From assembly GCA_002427525.1 (NCBI GenBank), contig DIRP01000003.1, forward strand, positions 23,235 to 77,984: a stretch of DNA of 54,750 bases, read 5' to 3'. This DNA comes from Bacteroidales bacterium UBA5433. Lineage in GTDB: Bacteria; Bacteroidota; Bacteroidia; Bacteroidales; UBA932. The notes beneath the pieces are model-generated. The model was not told the origin of the DNA. It was given only the letters and a program-made list of their open reading frames with translations, and searched no databases. Below, piece by piece: positions 34,401 to 42,633 of this stretch. The number at the start of each line of letters is the position of its first letter. Positions within the stretch are counted from its first letter, which is position 1. The translations under genes were made by a program, and so were the position numbers.

Positions 34401-34680
34401 GAGTACCGTAATAAATAAACGGAACCGCCTTTTCCTTTTCACTTTTCCCGTACCCGGACAACAGATCCCGCACATCTCTGTTTTCCTCCGATACCGGACC
34501 GCGCAACACAGGCAGTTCCGTAGAAATAAACAACAGAAAGCAAACCATCCCTGCTACGGTAGCCAACACGACAATAACAAAAAACACGAAAAACCCTTTT
34601 CCCCTTTTTACCGTAGCATTTCGGTCGTTAGAAGCTGCAAGCTCCAATGCCGGATAAGATGGTTTGCAATGTGTTGTCAT
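34363..34680 (-). CDS. Small single-pass membrane protein upstream of the exporter
   Basis: A 105-residue ORF with a positively charged segment (RNATVKRGKG), one TM helix (about 28-52) and a short soluble tail. It starts right after a TAGGTTTG box and its 3' end overlaps the exporter by 38 bases, suggesting it is the first gene of the bacteriocin transcript. The position is where some exporter loci carry an adaptor (HlyD), but this is far too short and no lipoyl motif is visible. Function unknown. Confidence 0.6.
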   Translation of the reverse strand: MTTHCKPSYPALELAASNDRNATVKRGKGFFVFFVIVVLATVAGMVCFLLFISTELPVLRGPVSEENRDVRDLLSGYGKSEKEKAVPFIYYGTHEKNTYQTTPYK

Positions 34681-34684
34681 ATGG

Positions 34685-34692
34685 CAAACCTA
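34685..34692 (-). promoter_or_regulatory. Promoter -7 box of the bacteriocin locus, near-leaderless
   Basis: TAGGTTTG on the minus strand (TAnnTTTG) is followed by CCAT and then the ATG at 34680. TTTT sits 19 bases upstream in the -33 position. No other promoter box was found before tolC. Confidence 0.5.
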
Positions 34693-34745
34693 CGGTGTCA
34701 AAAAAGAAAAAAAAGGATAAAAGATATAAATAGAATAAAAGAATA

Positions 34746-35264
34746 TTATAGAATCTGCCCCGATTGCAAAAAAGGCAGGTAGGGCAGCAGCAATGAACCA
34801 AATTTCAAAATCACGGGATACAAACGCGATGCTTCCAAAGCATTGTTGGGAAGGAATGGTATATAAGCCTCTACCAGGTACAAGACATGCATAATTACTG
34901 CCAGCAGGATATTCCACTTAATCCAGCCAAAAACAACCCCCAACAGCCTGTTAAGCCACCCCAACAGGACAAAATGTAACAATTTGTTAAAAATATGGCC
35001 TGTCAACCGGACAATTAATAATACGGCAACAAATGTGGCAATAAAAGCGATAATGCGTAAGCCGTCCCCGTTCCATCCAAACCATTGTACAATGTATTTG
35101 GCTGCAAGGTCTGTAAATTTGTAAGAAATGTAACAGGCCAGGATAACGGCCAAAATACCAAAGACCTGTTTGATAAGGCCTTTCATCAAACCTTCAATAA
35201 TGGCTACAGCCCATATTATTAAGATAATAGTATCTATGTAGTTGAGAGATAATTTTGCCAACAT
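34746..35264 (-). CDS. cvpA: CvpA family membrane protein
   Basis: A 172-residue protein with four hydrophobic helices; NYIDTIILIIWAVAIIEGLMKG followed by QVFGILAVILACY is the CvpA N-terminal pattern. In E. coli CvpA is linked to colicin V production and envelope stress, but the molecular role is not settled. It is next to, but separate from, the bacteriocin locus (own promoter; 66 bases before the 34680 gene). In Bacteroidetes cvpA is often a housekeeping neighbour, so the colicin association should not be over-read. Confidence 0.88.
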   Translation of the reverse strand: MLAKLSLNYIDTIILIIWAVAIIEGLMKGLIKQVFGILAVILACYISYKFTDLAAKYIVQWFGWNGDGLRIIAFIATFVAVLLIVRLTGHIFNKLLHFVLLGWLNRLLGVVFGWIKWNILLAVIMHVLYLVEAYIPFLPNNALEASRLYPVILKFGSLLLPYLPFLQSGQIL

Positions 35265-35265
35265 G

Positions 35266-35296
35266 TTTCCAAAGATAGCTAAGATTCGTATCTTTG
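35266..35296 (+). promoter_or_regulatory. ileS promoter, interlocked with the cvpA promoter
   Basis: TTTC (35266-35269), 19 bases, TATCTTTG (35289-35296), then a 25-base leader to the ileS ATG. Each -33 box touches the -7 box of the opposite promoter, and the pair is nearly palindromic. Confidence 0.7.
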
Positions 35297-35300
35297 CAAA
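35270..35300 (-). promoter_or_regulatory. cvpA promoter, full consensus, interlocked with the ileS promoter
   Basis: On the minus strand TTTG (rc of 35297-35300), 19 bases, TATCTTTG (rc of 35270-35277), then GAAAC and the cvpA ATG. The match is exact and the leader would be only a few bases. Confidence 0.7.
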
Positions 35301-35321
35301 CTATTTTGAACTCTGATTATT

Positions 35322-38300
35322 ATGAAGTTCGCTGAGTATAAGGCCTTTGACCTTCCTGCAATCCAGGAGGAAATTGTTGAAAAATGGAATCGTGAAAAAA
35401 CGTTCCTCCGCAGTGTAGAAATGCGACCCAAAGAAAAACCGTTTGTGTTTTTTGAAGGGCCTCCGTCTGCAAACGGTATGCCCGGCATTCACCATGTTAT
35501 TTCGCGGGCTATCAAAGATGTTATTTGCCGTTACAAAACGCAACAAGGTTTCCGGGTGGAAAGAAGGGCAGGCTGGGATACCCATGGGTTGCCTGTTGAA
35601 TTGGGAGTGGAGAAATCACTGGGCATAACAAAGGAAGATATTGGGAAAACCATTTCTGTAGAGGAATACAACGCAGCCTGCCGTACAGAGGTGATGAAAT
35701 ATACGCGGGAATGGGAGAACCTTACACAAAAGATGGCGTATTGGATTGATATGAGCAATCCGTACGTGACGTACCACAATACTTATATTGAGACAGTCTG
35801 GTACCTGATCCGGGAAATTTATAAGAAAGGATTTCTGTACAAAGGTTATTCCATTCAGCCTTACTCACCGGCTGCCGGTACGGGGCTTAGTACGCATGAA
35901 TTGAATCAGCCGGGATGTTATAAAGACGTAAAAGATACCACGTGCACAGCACAGTTTGAAGTTATCCGTGACCAGGTCAGTGAATTCCTCTTTTCCGGTA
36001 CAAACGCAAGTGGTTCTGCCGGTGCAGTCGCAAGTGCTTCTGATGGTAGTGAAGAACGTGTTTTTTTCCTGGCCTGGACTACAACGCCCTGGACATTGCC
36101 TTCCAATACGGCCCTTTGTGTGGGACCTTCTATACGTTACAGGGTGGTTAGAACCGTGAATCCTTATACAGAAGAACCTATCCGGGTAATTCTTGCTGAG
36201 GATTTGATGGAAACATTTTTTCCGGGAGATAAGGCCGCTTCTTATGTGGCAGAGCCTGCAGTTTATACAGGAAAACAATTGGCAGGTATACGGTACCACC
36301 AATTGATTCCCTGGGTAGATCCGGGTGAGGGAGCTTTTTGTGTAATTACCGGTGATTTTGTTACTATAGAAGACGGAACAGGCATTGTGCACATTGCTCC
36401 TACTTTTGGAGACGATGACAACAAGGTAGCCAAGTTGCACGGGGTACCGGCTTTGTTGCTGACAGACCGTCAGGGAACTCAATGTCCCATGGTGGATAAA
36501 ACAGGGAAGTTCTACAGGCTGGAAGATTTGAGTGCCGGGTTTGTTGAAAAACAAGTGAATACAAAAGCCTACGCTCCTTTTGCAGGGCGTTATGTGAAAA
36601 ACGAATACGACCCGCAATACCAAAATAACAGCGCTGCTACTCAGGACCAAGATTCGTTGGATGTGGATATTTGTATGTTGTTGAAAAAAACAGGCCGGGT
36701 TTTGCGCATAGAGAAAATGGTACATAATTACCCGCATTGCTGGCGCACCGATAAACCCATATTGTATTATCCGCTGGATTCCTGGTTTATTAAAACTACG
36801 GCTGTTAAAGACCGTATGATAGAACTGAACAATTCTATTTCCTGGAAGCCGGAATCGACAGGAACGGGACGTTTTGGAAAATGGCTGGAAAATTTGCAAG
36901 ACTGGAATCTTTCCAGAAGTCGGTATTGGGGGACACCTCTTCCAATCTGGCGTACAGAAGATGGTACGGAAGAGCTTTGTGTAGGATCGCTCCGGGAATT
37001 GTATGATGCCCTGGAAGATTCTGTAGAGAAAGGGTATATGAAATCCAACCCACTTAAAGACAAAGGATTTGTTCCGGAAGATTTCAGCAAGAGCAATTAC
37101 GATAAAATAGACCTTCACAGACCTTACGTAGATGATTGGGTACTGGTTTCTTCCAAGGGCAAGCCTATGTTCCGCGAGCCTGACCTGATAGATGTCTGGT
37201 TTGATTCGGGGTCCATGCCTTTTTCCCAGGAAGGTCTGGAAAAATCAGGACAGCCCGAATTTGGGCAGGTAGGCGATTTTATTGCCGAGGGGGTTGATCA
37301 GACGCGTGGCTGGTTCTTTACGCTCCATGCTATAGCAGTCATGGTGAACGACCGTATTTGCTTTCGGAACGTATTGTCCAACGGGCTTATCCTGGACAAG
37401 AACGGAAATAAGATGAGCAAACGTCTGGGAAACACCGTGGATCCTTTTATTATGTTGGACACCTACGGCGCTGATCCTTTGCGGTGGTACATGCTTACCA
37501 ACGCACAGCCCTGGGATAATTTACGTTTTGACGAGGAAGGGGTAGATGAAATTCGCCGTAAATTTTTTGGAACATTATACAATACGTATTCGTTCTTTGC
37601 TCTTTATGCCAACGTGGACGGTTTTACTCCGGCTCACGCGCAGGCTGTAAGTTTGCCGCAGGCCTCGGCTTTTGCGGAACGTGTTCCGGTGCAGGAACGT
37701 CCGGAAATGGACAGGTGGATTATGTCGGTGCTCAATACGCTCATAAAAGATGTGTTGCAGGCGTATGACAGGTACGATATAACTACGGCGGGACGCCTGA
37801 TTCAGGATTTTGTAAGCGATCAGCTGAGTAACTGGTACGTTAGGTTAAACAGGAAACGATTCTGGGGTGGTCAGGTAGATACAGACAAACGGGCTGCATA
37901 CCAAACCTTGTACAGTTGCTTGCATACGGTGGCGTTGCTGGGAGCTCCTATAGCCCCTGTTTATATGGAAAGGTTGTATCTGGATCTTACATTGGGAGAT
38001 TCGGTACATTTGGAACGTATGCCGGAAGCAGACGAGAGTTTGATAGATAAAGCGCTGGAGGAAAGAATGGATCTGGCCCAGCGTATTACCTCCATGGTAT
38101 TGGCCCTGCGACGGAAAGTAAATATTAAAGTGCGTCAGCCTTTGAGCAGGATTCTAGTTCCTGTATTGGATGCAGAGGTAGAAAAACGCCTTGAACAGGT
38201 GCAGTCTATTATACTGAACGAGACCAACGTCAAGGAAATGAAATTCATCCGGGATACAACAGGTTTGATTCTGAAAGGCATTAAACCCAATTTTAAAGTG

Positions 38301-38825
38301 CTGGGTAAGAAACACGGACCGTTGATGAAAGAAATAACAGCTGCTCTCAGGGAATTCACCCAGGAAGATATTGCTGCCTTTGAAAGGGCAGTAAATGAAG
38401 AGAACACACAGAACGGACTGACCAGGTTCTATTCCCTGGCACTTCCGTCGGGTGCCGTATTGCTGGAACGCGAAGATGTAATTATAACATCTGAGGATAT
38501 GCCCGGTTGGCTTATTGCTGTTGACCAATTGCACACAGTTGCACTGGATGTAACACTTACAGAGGAACTTGAGCGTGAGGGAACGGCCAGGGAATTGGTG
38601 AACCGTATTCAGAACCTGAGAAAAGATACCGGGCTGGAAGTGACAGATAAAATCCGTGTTGTAGTAGAAGACAGAAAAGACATAGCAGAAGCAGTACGTG
38701 AGCATAAACAATATATTGTAAGTCAAACACTTGCAAATGAGATACAGGTAGCTGCAGTTCCTTCAGATGCCCATGAAGTAGAATGGGAAGATGGCAGCCT
38801 TTCCATTCATATTGAGAAATCATAA
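35322..38825 (+). CDS. ileS: Isoleucyl-tRNA synthetase
   Basis: An 1167-residue class I synthetase. The HIGH-type site reads GMPGIHHV near residue 50. The editing (CP1) domain includes FFLAWTTTPWTLPSNTAL and GTGIVHIAPTFGDDD. KMSK lies at 697-700 (GNKMSKRLGNTVDPF). The long anticodon-binding and C-terminal region resembles the eukaryote-like IleRS type. First gene of ileS-dksA-like-lspA. Confidence 0.97.
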   Translation: MKFAEYKAFDLPAIQEEIVEKWNREKTFLRSVEMRPKEKPFVFFEGPPSANGMPGIHHVISRAIKDVICRYKTQQGFRVERRAGWDTHGLPVELGVEKSLGITKEDIGKTISVEEYNAACRTEVMKYTREWENLTQKMAYWIDMSNPYVTYHNTYIETVWYLIREIYKKGFLYKGYSIQPYSPAAGTGLSTHELNQPGCYKDVKDTTCTAQFEVIRDQVSEFLFSGTNASGSAGAVASASDGSEERVFFLAWTTTPWTLPSNTALCVGPSIRYRVVRTVNPYTEEPIRVILAEDLMETFFPGDKAASYVAEPAVYTGKQLAGIRYHQLIPWVDPGEGAFCVITGDFVTIEDGTGIVHIAPTFGDDDNKVAKLHGVPALLLTDRQGTQCPMVDKTGKFYRLEDLSAGFVEKQVNTKAYAPFAGRYVKNEYDPQYQNNSAATQDQDSLDVDICMLLKKTGRVLRIEKMVHNYPHCWRTDKPILYYPLDSWFIKTTAVKDRMIELNNSISWKPESTGTGRFGKWLENLQDWNLSRSRYWGTPLPIWRTEDGTEELCVGSLRELYDALEDSVEKGYMKSNPLKDKGFVPEDFSKSNYDKIDLHRPYVDDWVLVSSKGKPMFREPDLIDVWFDSGSMPFSQEGLEKSGQPEFGQVGDFIAEGVDQTRGWFFTLHAIAVMVNDRICFRNVLSNGLILDKNGNKMSKRLGNTVDPFIMLDTYGADPLRWYMLTNAQPWDNLRFDEEGVDEIRRKFFGTLYNTYSFFALYANVDGFTPAHAQAVSLPQASAFAERVPVQERPEMDRWIMSVLNTLIKDVLQAYDRYDITTAGRLIQDFVSDQLSNWYVRLNRKRFWGGQVDTDKRAAYQTLYSCLHTVALLGAPIAPVYMERLYLDLTLGDSVHLERMPEADESLIDKALEERMDLAQRITSMVLALRRKVNIKVRQPLSRILVPVLDAEVEKRLEQVQSIILNETNVKEMKFIRDTTGLILKGIKPNFKVLGKKHGPLMKEITAALREFTQEDIAAFERAVNEENTQNGLTRFYSLALPSGAVLLEREDVIITSEDMPGWLIAVDQLHTVALDVTLTEELEREGTARELVNRIQNLRKDTGLEVTDKIRVVVEDRKDIAEAVREHKQYIVSQTLANEIQVAAVPSDAHEVEWEDGSLSIHIEKS

Positions 38826-38833
38826 TAAAGTAG

Positions 38834-38841
38834 TACATTTG
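38834..38841 (+). promoter_or_regulatory. Internal promoter -7 box before the dksA-like gene
   Basis: TACATTTG, 23 bases before the ATG at 38865, just after the ileS stop. No clear -33 box. Confidence 0.4.
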
Positions 38842-38864
38842 TACTTTCCTAAAAATCAAGAACC

Positions 38865-39287
38865 ATGACTACAAATAGAAGTAAGACCGATAACAAGGTC
38901 GCAGAAGAAGTAAGAGAAAAGGTTCGTTATACCGATGAGGAGCTTCTGGAATTTAAGGTACTGATTAACGAGAAACTTGCCCAGGCAAGAGCCGATTACG
39001 AAGATTTGAAAGCGATTGTTACCCACAGTCAGAGTAACGATACCGAAGACACCTCTCCTACATTTAAAGTATTGGAAGAAGGTGCCTCGGCCCTCTCAAA
39101 AGAAGAATCGGGACAGCTGGCCCTCCGTCAGCATAAATTTATACAGTCCCTTGAAATGGCTTTAGTCAGGATTGAGAACAAAACGTATGGCATTTGCCGT
39201 GAAACCGGGAAATTGATTCCTAAAGAACGCCTTCGCCTGGTTCCTCATGCAACCCTCTCTGTGGAAGCTAAAAACAAACGGGAATAA
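38865..39287 (+). CDS. DksA/TraR-family protein without the zinc-finger cysteines
   Basis: A 140-residue protein with a long coiled coil (TDEELLEFKVLINEKLAQARADYEDLK) and the C-terminal DksA-type globule ENKTYGICRETGKLIPKERLRLVPHATL. Only one of the four zinc ligands remains (C in GIC); the other positions are T, L and A-type residues. DksA proteins bind the RNA polymerase secondary channel with ppGpp. From memory the Cys-poor form is common in Bacteroidetes and always near ileS/lspA. Role in the stringent response is inferred. Confidence 0.88.
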   Translation: MTTNRSKTDNKVAEEVREKVRYTDEELLEFKVLINEKLAQARADYEDLKAIVTHSQSNDTEDTSPTFKVLEEGASALSKEESGQLALRQHKFIQSLEMALVRIENKTYGICRETGKLIPKERLRLVPHATLSVEAKNKRE

Positions 39288-39296
39288 ACCTATTTT

Positions 39297-39923
39297 ATGG
39301 GGAAGGACAAAAAGTCCAGAGGCAGGATCCTTGCACTGATCATTTCTTTGGTTCTGATTCTGGACCAGGTATCAAAGATTTGGATCAAGACCCATTTTAC
39401 TCTGGGCCAGAGTGTTAACGTACTTGGTTCCTGGTTCCAATTGTGTTTTGTAGAGAACGAAGGCATGGCTTTTGGCATGGTATTTGGCGGGAACGCGGGC
39501 AAGCTCATTCTGAGTGTTTTTCGCATTTGCCTGAGTATTTTTATCATGTGGTACATCTGCAGGCTGCTGAAAAAACCGGATACACCTATGGGTGTTTTGG
39601 TAGGGTTGTCGCTTGTGTTTGTAGGAGCTGTGGGTAATATTTTTGACTCTGCATTTTACGGCCTTATTTTTAGTGAATCGGGTATTACCCAGGTAGCCAC
39701 GTTATTTCCTCCGGAAGGCGGCTATGCGCCTTTTTTACGCGGTAAAGTAGTAGATATGCTTTACTTTCCTTTGATAGATACTGTGTTACCGGAAAACTTC
39801 CCGTTCTTTGGTGGCAGGCGGTTTGTTTTCTTTCGTTTCATATTTAATGTGGCAGACTCTTGTATTACCTGCGCTACGTTTTATATGCTGTTTTTCCAAT
39901 TCAAGTTTTTCTCAAAAAAATAA
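39297..39923 (+). CDS. lspA: Lipoprotein signal peptidase (signal peptidase II)
   Basis: A 208-residue inner-membrane aspartic protease with four TM helices. DQVSKIWIK and FVENEGMAFGM are family blocks; the catalytic aspartates lie in GNIFDSAFYG and FNVADSCI. An insertion (TQVATLFPPEGGYAPFLRGKVVDMLYFP) between TM3 and TM4 is typical of Bacteroidetes enzymes. It follows the dksA-like gene after 9 bases and precedes tRNA-Ser. Confidence 0.95.
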   Translation: MGKDKKSRGRILALIISLVLILDQVSKIWIKTHFTLGQSVNVLGSWFQLCFVENEGMAFGMVFGGNAGKLILSVFRICLSIFIMWYICRLLKKPDTPMGVLVGLSLVFVGAVGNIFDSAFYGLIFSESGITQVATLFPPEGGYAPFLRGKVVDMLYFPLIDTVLPENFPFFGGRRFVFFRFIFNVADSCITCATFYMLFFQFKFFSKK

Positions 39924-39933
39924 AAAGAATCCG

Positions 39934-39941
39934 TACCTTTG
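39934..39941 (+). promoter_or_regulatory. tRNA-Ser(CGA) promoter -7 box
   Basis: TACCTTTG ends 15 bases before the first base of the tRNA. Only a T-run lies at the -33 region. Confidence 0.5.
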
Positions 39942-39956
39942 CCCGGCCTTTTAAAC

Positions 39957-40207
<251 letters not shown>

Positions 40208-40225
40208 AAGGTAATCCCGTGCCTT

Positions 40226-41125
40226 TTAGGCCGAACCTATGGTGCCATCAAGGAGATCCAGATCTATATCGGAAATGCGCAACTCTTCCAGCTCTTTGTT
40301 ATTGCTTATATCCAGCGAGGAAAATTTGTTTGCATCGCAGTTGAGGTAGTACAGGTTCTCGTTGTTGCTGATTGTCAGTGATGCCAATTGGTTGTTGAAA
40401 CAATCCAGCACCTCAAGAGATTTGTTATGTTGGATGTTCAGTTTACCAATATTGTTGTTGCCGCAGGACAGAATTTTCAGCTTTTTGTTGTTTTGCAGAT
40501 CCATACTTGTCAGATGGTTTTCTGAACAGGTAAGCTTAGTAAGCAATGTGTTTTTTGACACATCTATGGTTCTCAAATCATTGACAAAGCAACCCAGATC
40601 CCGTAATTGCAAATTTTGACTTATATCAAGGTTAGTCAACCAATTGGACCAGCAGTGCAAAACCCTTAATTCCGGACAGCCGCTTACATTCAAACGGGTT
40701 ATTTTATTGCAGCTGCAATCTAAGAAGGTTAGGTTTTTGTTCCGGCTCAGGTCCAAAGAACTAAGGCGGTTGGAGTCGCATTGCAGTACCTGGAGTGCTT
40801 CATTCTCTTCCATATTCAGGTGTCGTATTTTGTTTAATGAACAAAATACTTGTTGCAGGTACTTGTTACCACTCAGGTCCAAGGACTTGAGCTGGTTGAA
40901 CTCACAACGCAAAATTCGTAGGTTGACAAAATGCTCAATGCCTTCCAATGATTTGATGCCCATGTCGTCACAGCGCACAATCCGGATTTCGGAAGCTTCT
41001 TCAAAAGAGATTTCTCCATCGTTATCCGTATCAAAATTGCGTACGCAGAATGCTTTGAAACGTTCATCCTTAAAGGAGACAAAACTATTTTGATTTTTCT
41101 GATCTGTATTGTTGTTGTTATCCAT
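40226..41125 (-). CDS. Leucine-rich-repeat protein with N-terminal EF-hand
   Basis: A 299-residue protein without signal peptide or TM segment. Residues 32-43 form a canonical EF-hand calcium loop (DTDNDGEISFEE). About ten short LRRs of the form LxxLxCxxNxLxxLDxSxNxx follow to the C-terminus. It is predicted to be cytosolic unless secreted without a signal. The start at 41125 (MDNNNNTDQK) follows a TAATTTTG box; the longer frame begins with a TTG. The last codons (DGTIGSA) run into sequence next to the tRNA-Ser element, so the C-terminus may have been altered by it. Ligand and role unknown. Confidence 0.8.
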   Translation of the reverse strand: MDNNNNTDQKNQNSFVSFKDERFKAFCVRNFDTDNDGEISFEEASEIRIVRCDDMGIKSLEGIEHFVNLRILRCEFNQLKSLDLSGNKYLQQVFCSLNKIRHLNMEENEALQVLQCDSNRLSSLDLSRNKNLTFLDCSCNKITRLNVSGCPELRVLHCWSNWLTNLDISQNLQLRDLGCFVNDLRTIDVSKNTLLTKLTCSENHLTSMDLQNNKKLKILSCGNNNIGKLNIQHNKSLEVLDCFNNQLASLTISNNENLYYLNCDANKFSSLDISNNKELEELRISDIDLDLLDGTIGSA

Positions 41126-41143
41126 ATTTCTGCCAAAGGGATA

Positions 41144-41151
41144 CAAAATTA
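41144..41151 (-). promoter_or_regulatory. LRR gene promoter -7 box
   Basis: TAATTTTG on the minus strand, 18 bases before the ATG at 41125. No clear -33 box. Confidence 0.4.
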
Positions 41152-41202
41152 CTAAATATCTACCATATAAATAAGGTTTTTTTTATTTAATTTAGACGAA
41201 TT

Positions 41203-42633
41203 ATGAGGAAAACAACAGTTCTTTTTTTTGTAACGTGTGCACTTGCAGTGCAGGCGTTGCCATGGCTGCCATTACAGGCACAGACGCTTGATACCCTGGC
41301 GGAACTCGATGCTATTTTTGCACCGTTTCACAACCAAATGCCGGGTGTTGCAGTTGCTGTCAGTATTGACGGCAGGGTAATATACAATAGGGCATACGGC
41401 TTGGCCAATCTGGAATACAACGTACCCAATACCCCGCAAACGTTGTTTGAGGCAGGGTCCGTTTCCAAGCAATTTGTAGCAGCCGGTATTTTGTTGCTGG
41501 CTAAAGAAGGAAAGCTTACGCTGCATGATGATGTGCGTACTTATGTGCCGGAGTTACCGGACTATGGAACACCTGTCACCCTTGACATGCTGCTGAGTCA
41601 TACAAGCGGATTGAAAGACTGGGGGGCCTTGTATTCTTTAACCGGATGGCCCCGCACCACAAGGGTTTATACCCAGGAGCTGGGATGGGACATCATCTTT
41701 AAACAGAAAAGTCTGAATTTTCCACCGGGAACCCTGTATTCCTACAGCAATTCAAATTATATGATGCTGGTACTTGTTTTGGAGAGGGTCTCGGGACTGA
41801 CTCTGGCTCAGTTTACAGAAAAATATTTCTTCGAGCCTCTGAACATGGAACATACCTTGTGGAGGGACAACCACCTGGCTGTTGTACCCGGTAGGGCAAC
41901 AGCATACAGAGGGCAAGACGGGAGATTTTTGCTGAACATGCCTTTTGAAGACTTGCACGGTCCGGGCGGACTACTTACCACTACATCCGATTTGTTACGC
42001 TGGAACCGGTTGCACGAAAGCCTGGAGATTCTGGGAGAGGAATTTGCCACAAACCGCATAATAGCGCGTAAAACAACGAACGGACAGGATATTGGGTATG
42101 CTGCGGGTCATACCATTGGCACGCTGAACGGATACCGGGAAGTAGCCCATAGCGGGTCCACGGGTGGTTACAGGGCCTGGCTGGCCTGGTATCCGCAAAA
42201 AAGGCTGTCTGTGGTATTACTTAGTAATTACGCCGAGTTTGCTCCTGTTGTCTGCGGCCGCCGGATAGCTTCCTTATTTTTGGAGGAAGATGCCTCTGCT
42301 AAGGTACCTGCAGCTGCAGAAAGCCAACAAGCCTCAGTTCATCAAGTTGCTGAAGTCCACGCAGAAACTCCGCCTGAGCTCTCTGATTACACAGGAACGT
42401 ATTACAGTACCGAGGTGGATACCCGGTACGTAGTGCTGGTAGAGGAAGGAACATTGAAAGTAGGGCGCAAAGCAGGGGATGAATTTGAGCTTAGCCATAG
42501 GACCGGAGACCGTTTTACGTCAGAGAATAACGGCGAATATACTTTTGAACGAGACAGAAGAGGAAAAGTAACAGGATTCAAAGTTTCTGTAATGCGGGCA
42601 CAAGATGTACCGTTCTACAGGTTAATACATTAG
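41203..42633 (+). CDS. Secreted serine hydrolase of the beta-lactamase/class C fold
   Basis: A 476-residue protein with a signal peptide (cleavage near AQA, residue 27). S86-V-S-K89 is the SxxK nucleophile motif, YSN follows near residue 181, and HSGSTGG supplies the third motif. A C-terminal beta domain (about 385-476, DYTGTYYSTEVDTRYVV) is found in many esterase/peptidase members. It could be an esterase, D-aminopeptidase or peptidase; a true beta-lactamase is less likely with this extra domain. Its tail overlaps the convergent radical SAM gene by 12 bases. Confidence 0.88.
   Translation: MRKTTVLFFVTCALAVQALPWLPLQAQTLDTLAELDAIFAPFHNQMPGVAVAVSIDGRVIYNRAYGLANLEYNVPNTPQTLFEAGSVSKQFVAAGILLLAKEGKLTLHDDVRTYVPELPDYGTPVTLDMLLSHTSGLKDWGALYSLTGWPRTTRVYTQELGWDIIFKQKSLNFPPGTLYSYSNSNYMMLVLVLERVSGLTLAQFTEKYFFEPLNMEHTLWRDNHLAVVPGRATAYRGQDGRFLLNMPFEDLHGPGGLLTTTSDLLRWNRLHESLEILGEEFATNRIIARKTTNGQDIGYAAGHTIGTLNGYREVAHSGSTGGYRAWLAWYPQKRLSVVLLSNYAEFAPVVCGRRIASLFLEEDASAKVPAAAESQQASVHQVAEVHAETPPELSDYTGTYYSTEVDTRYVVLVEEGTLKVGRKAGDEFELSHRTGDRFTSENNGEYTFERDRRGKVTGFKVSVMRAQDVPFYRLIH

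Noticed and set aside
34746..35264. cvpA as part of the bacteriocin locus
   Set aside because: The name comes from colicin V production in E. coli, but the gene has its own consensus promoter and is a common housekeeping neighbour in Bacteroidetes; proximity alone is weak evidence.
35865..37118. 417-residue ORF antisense to ileS
   Set aside because: Fully inside ileS, Cys/Phe-rich translation with no domain, no promoter box or start context; a coding shadow.
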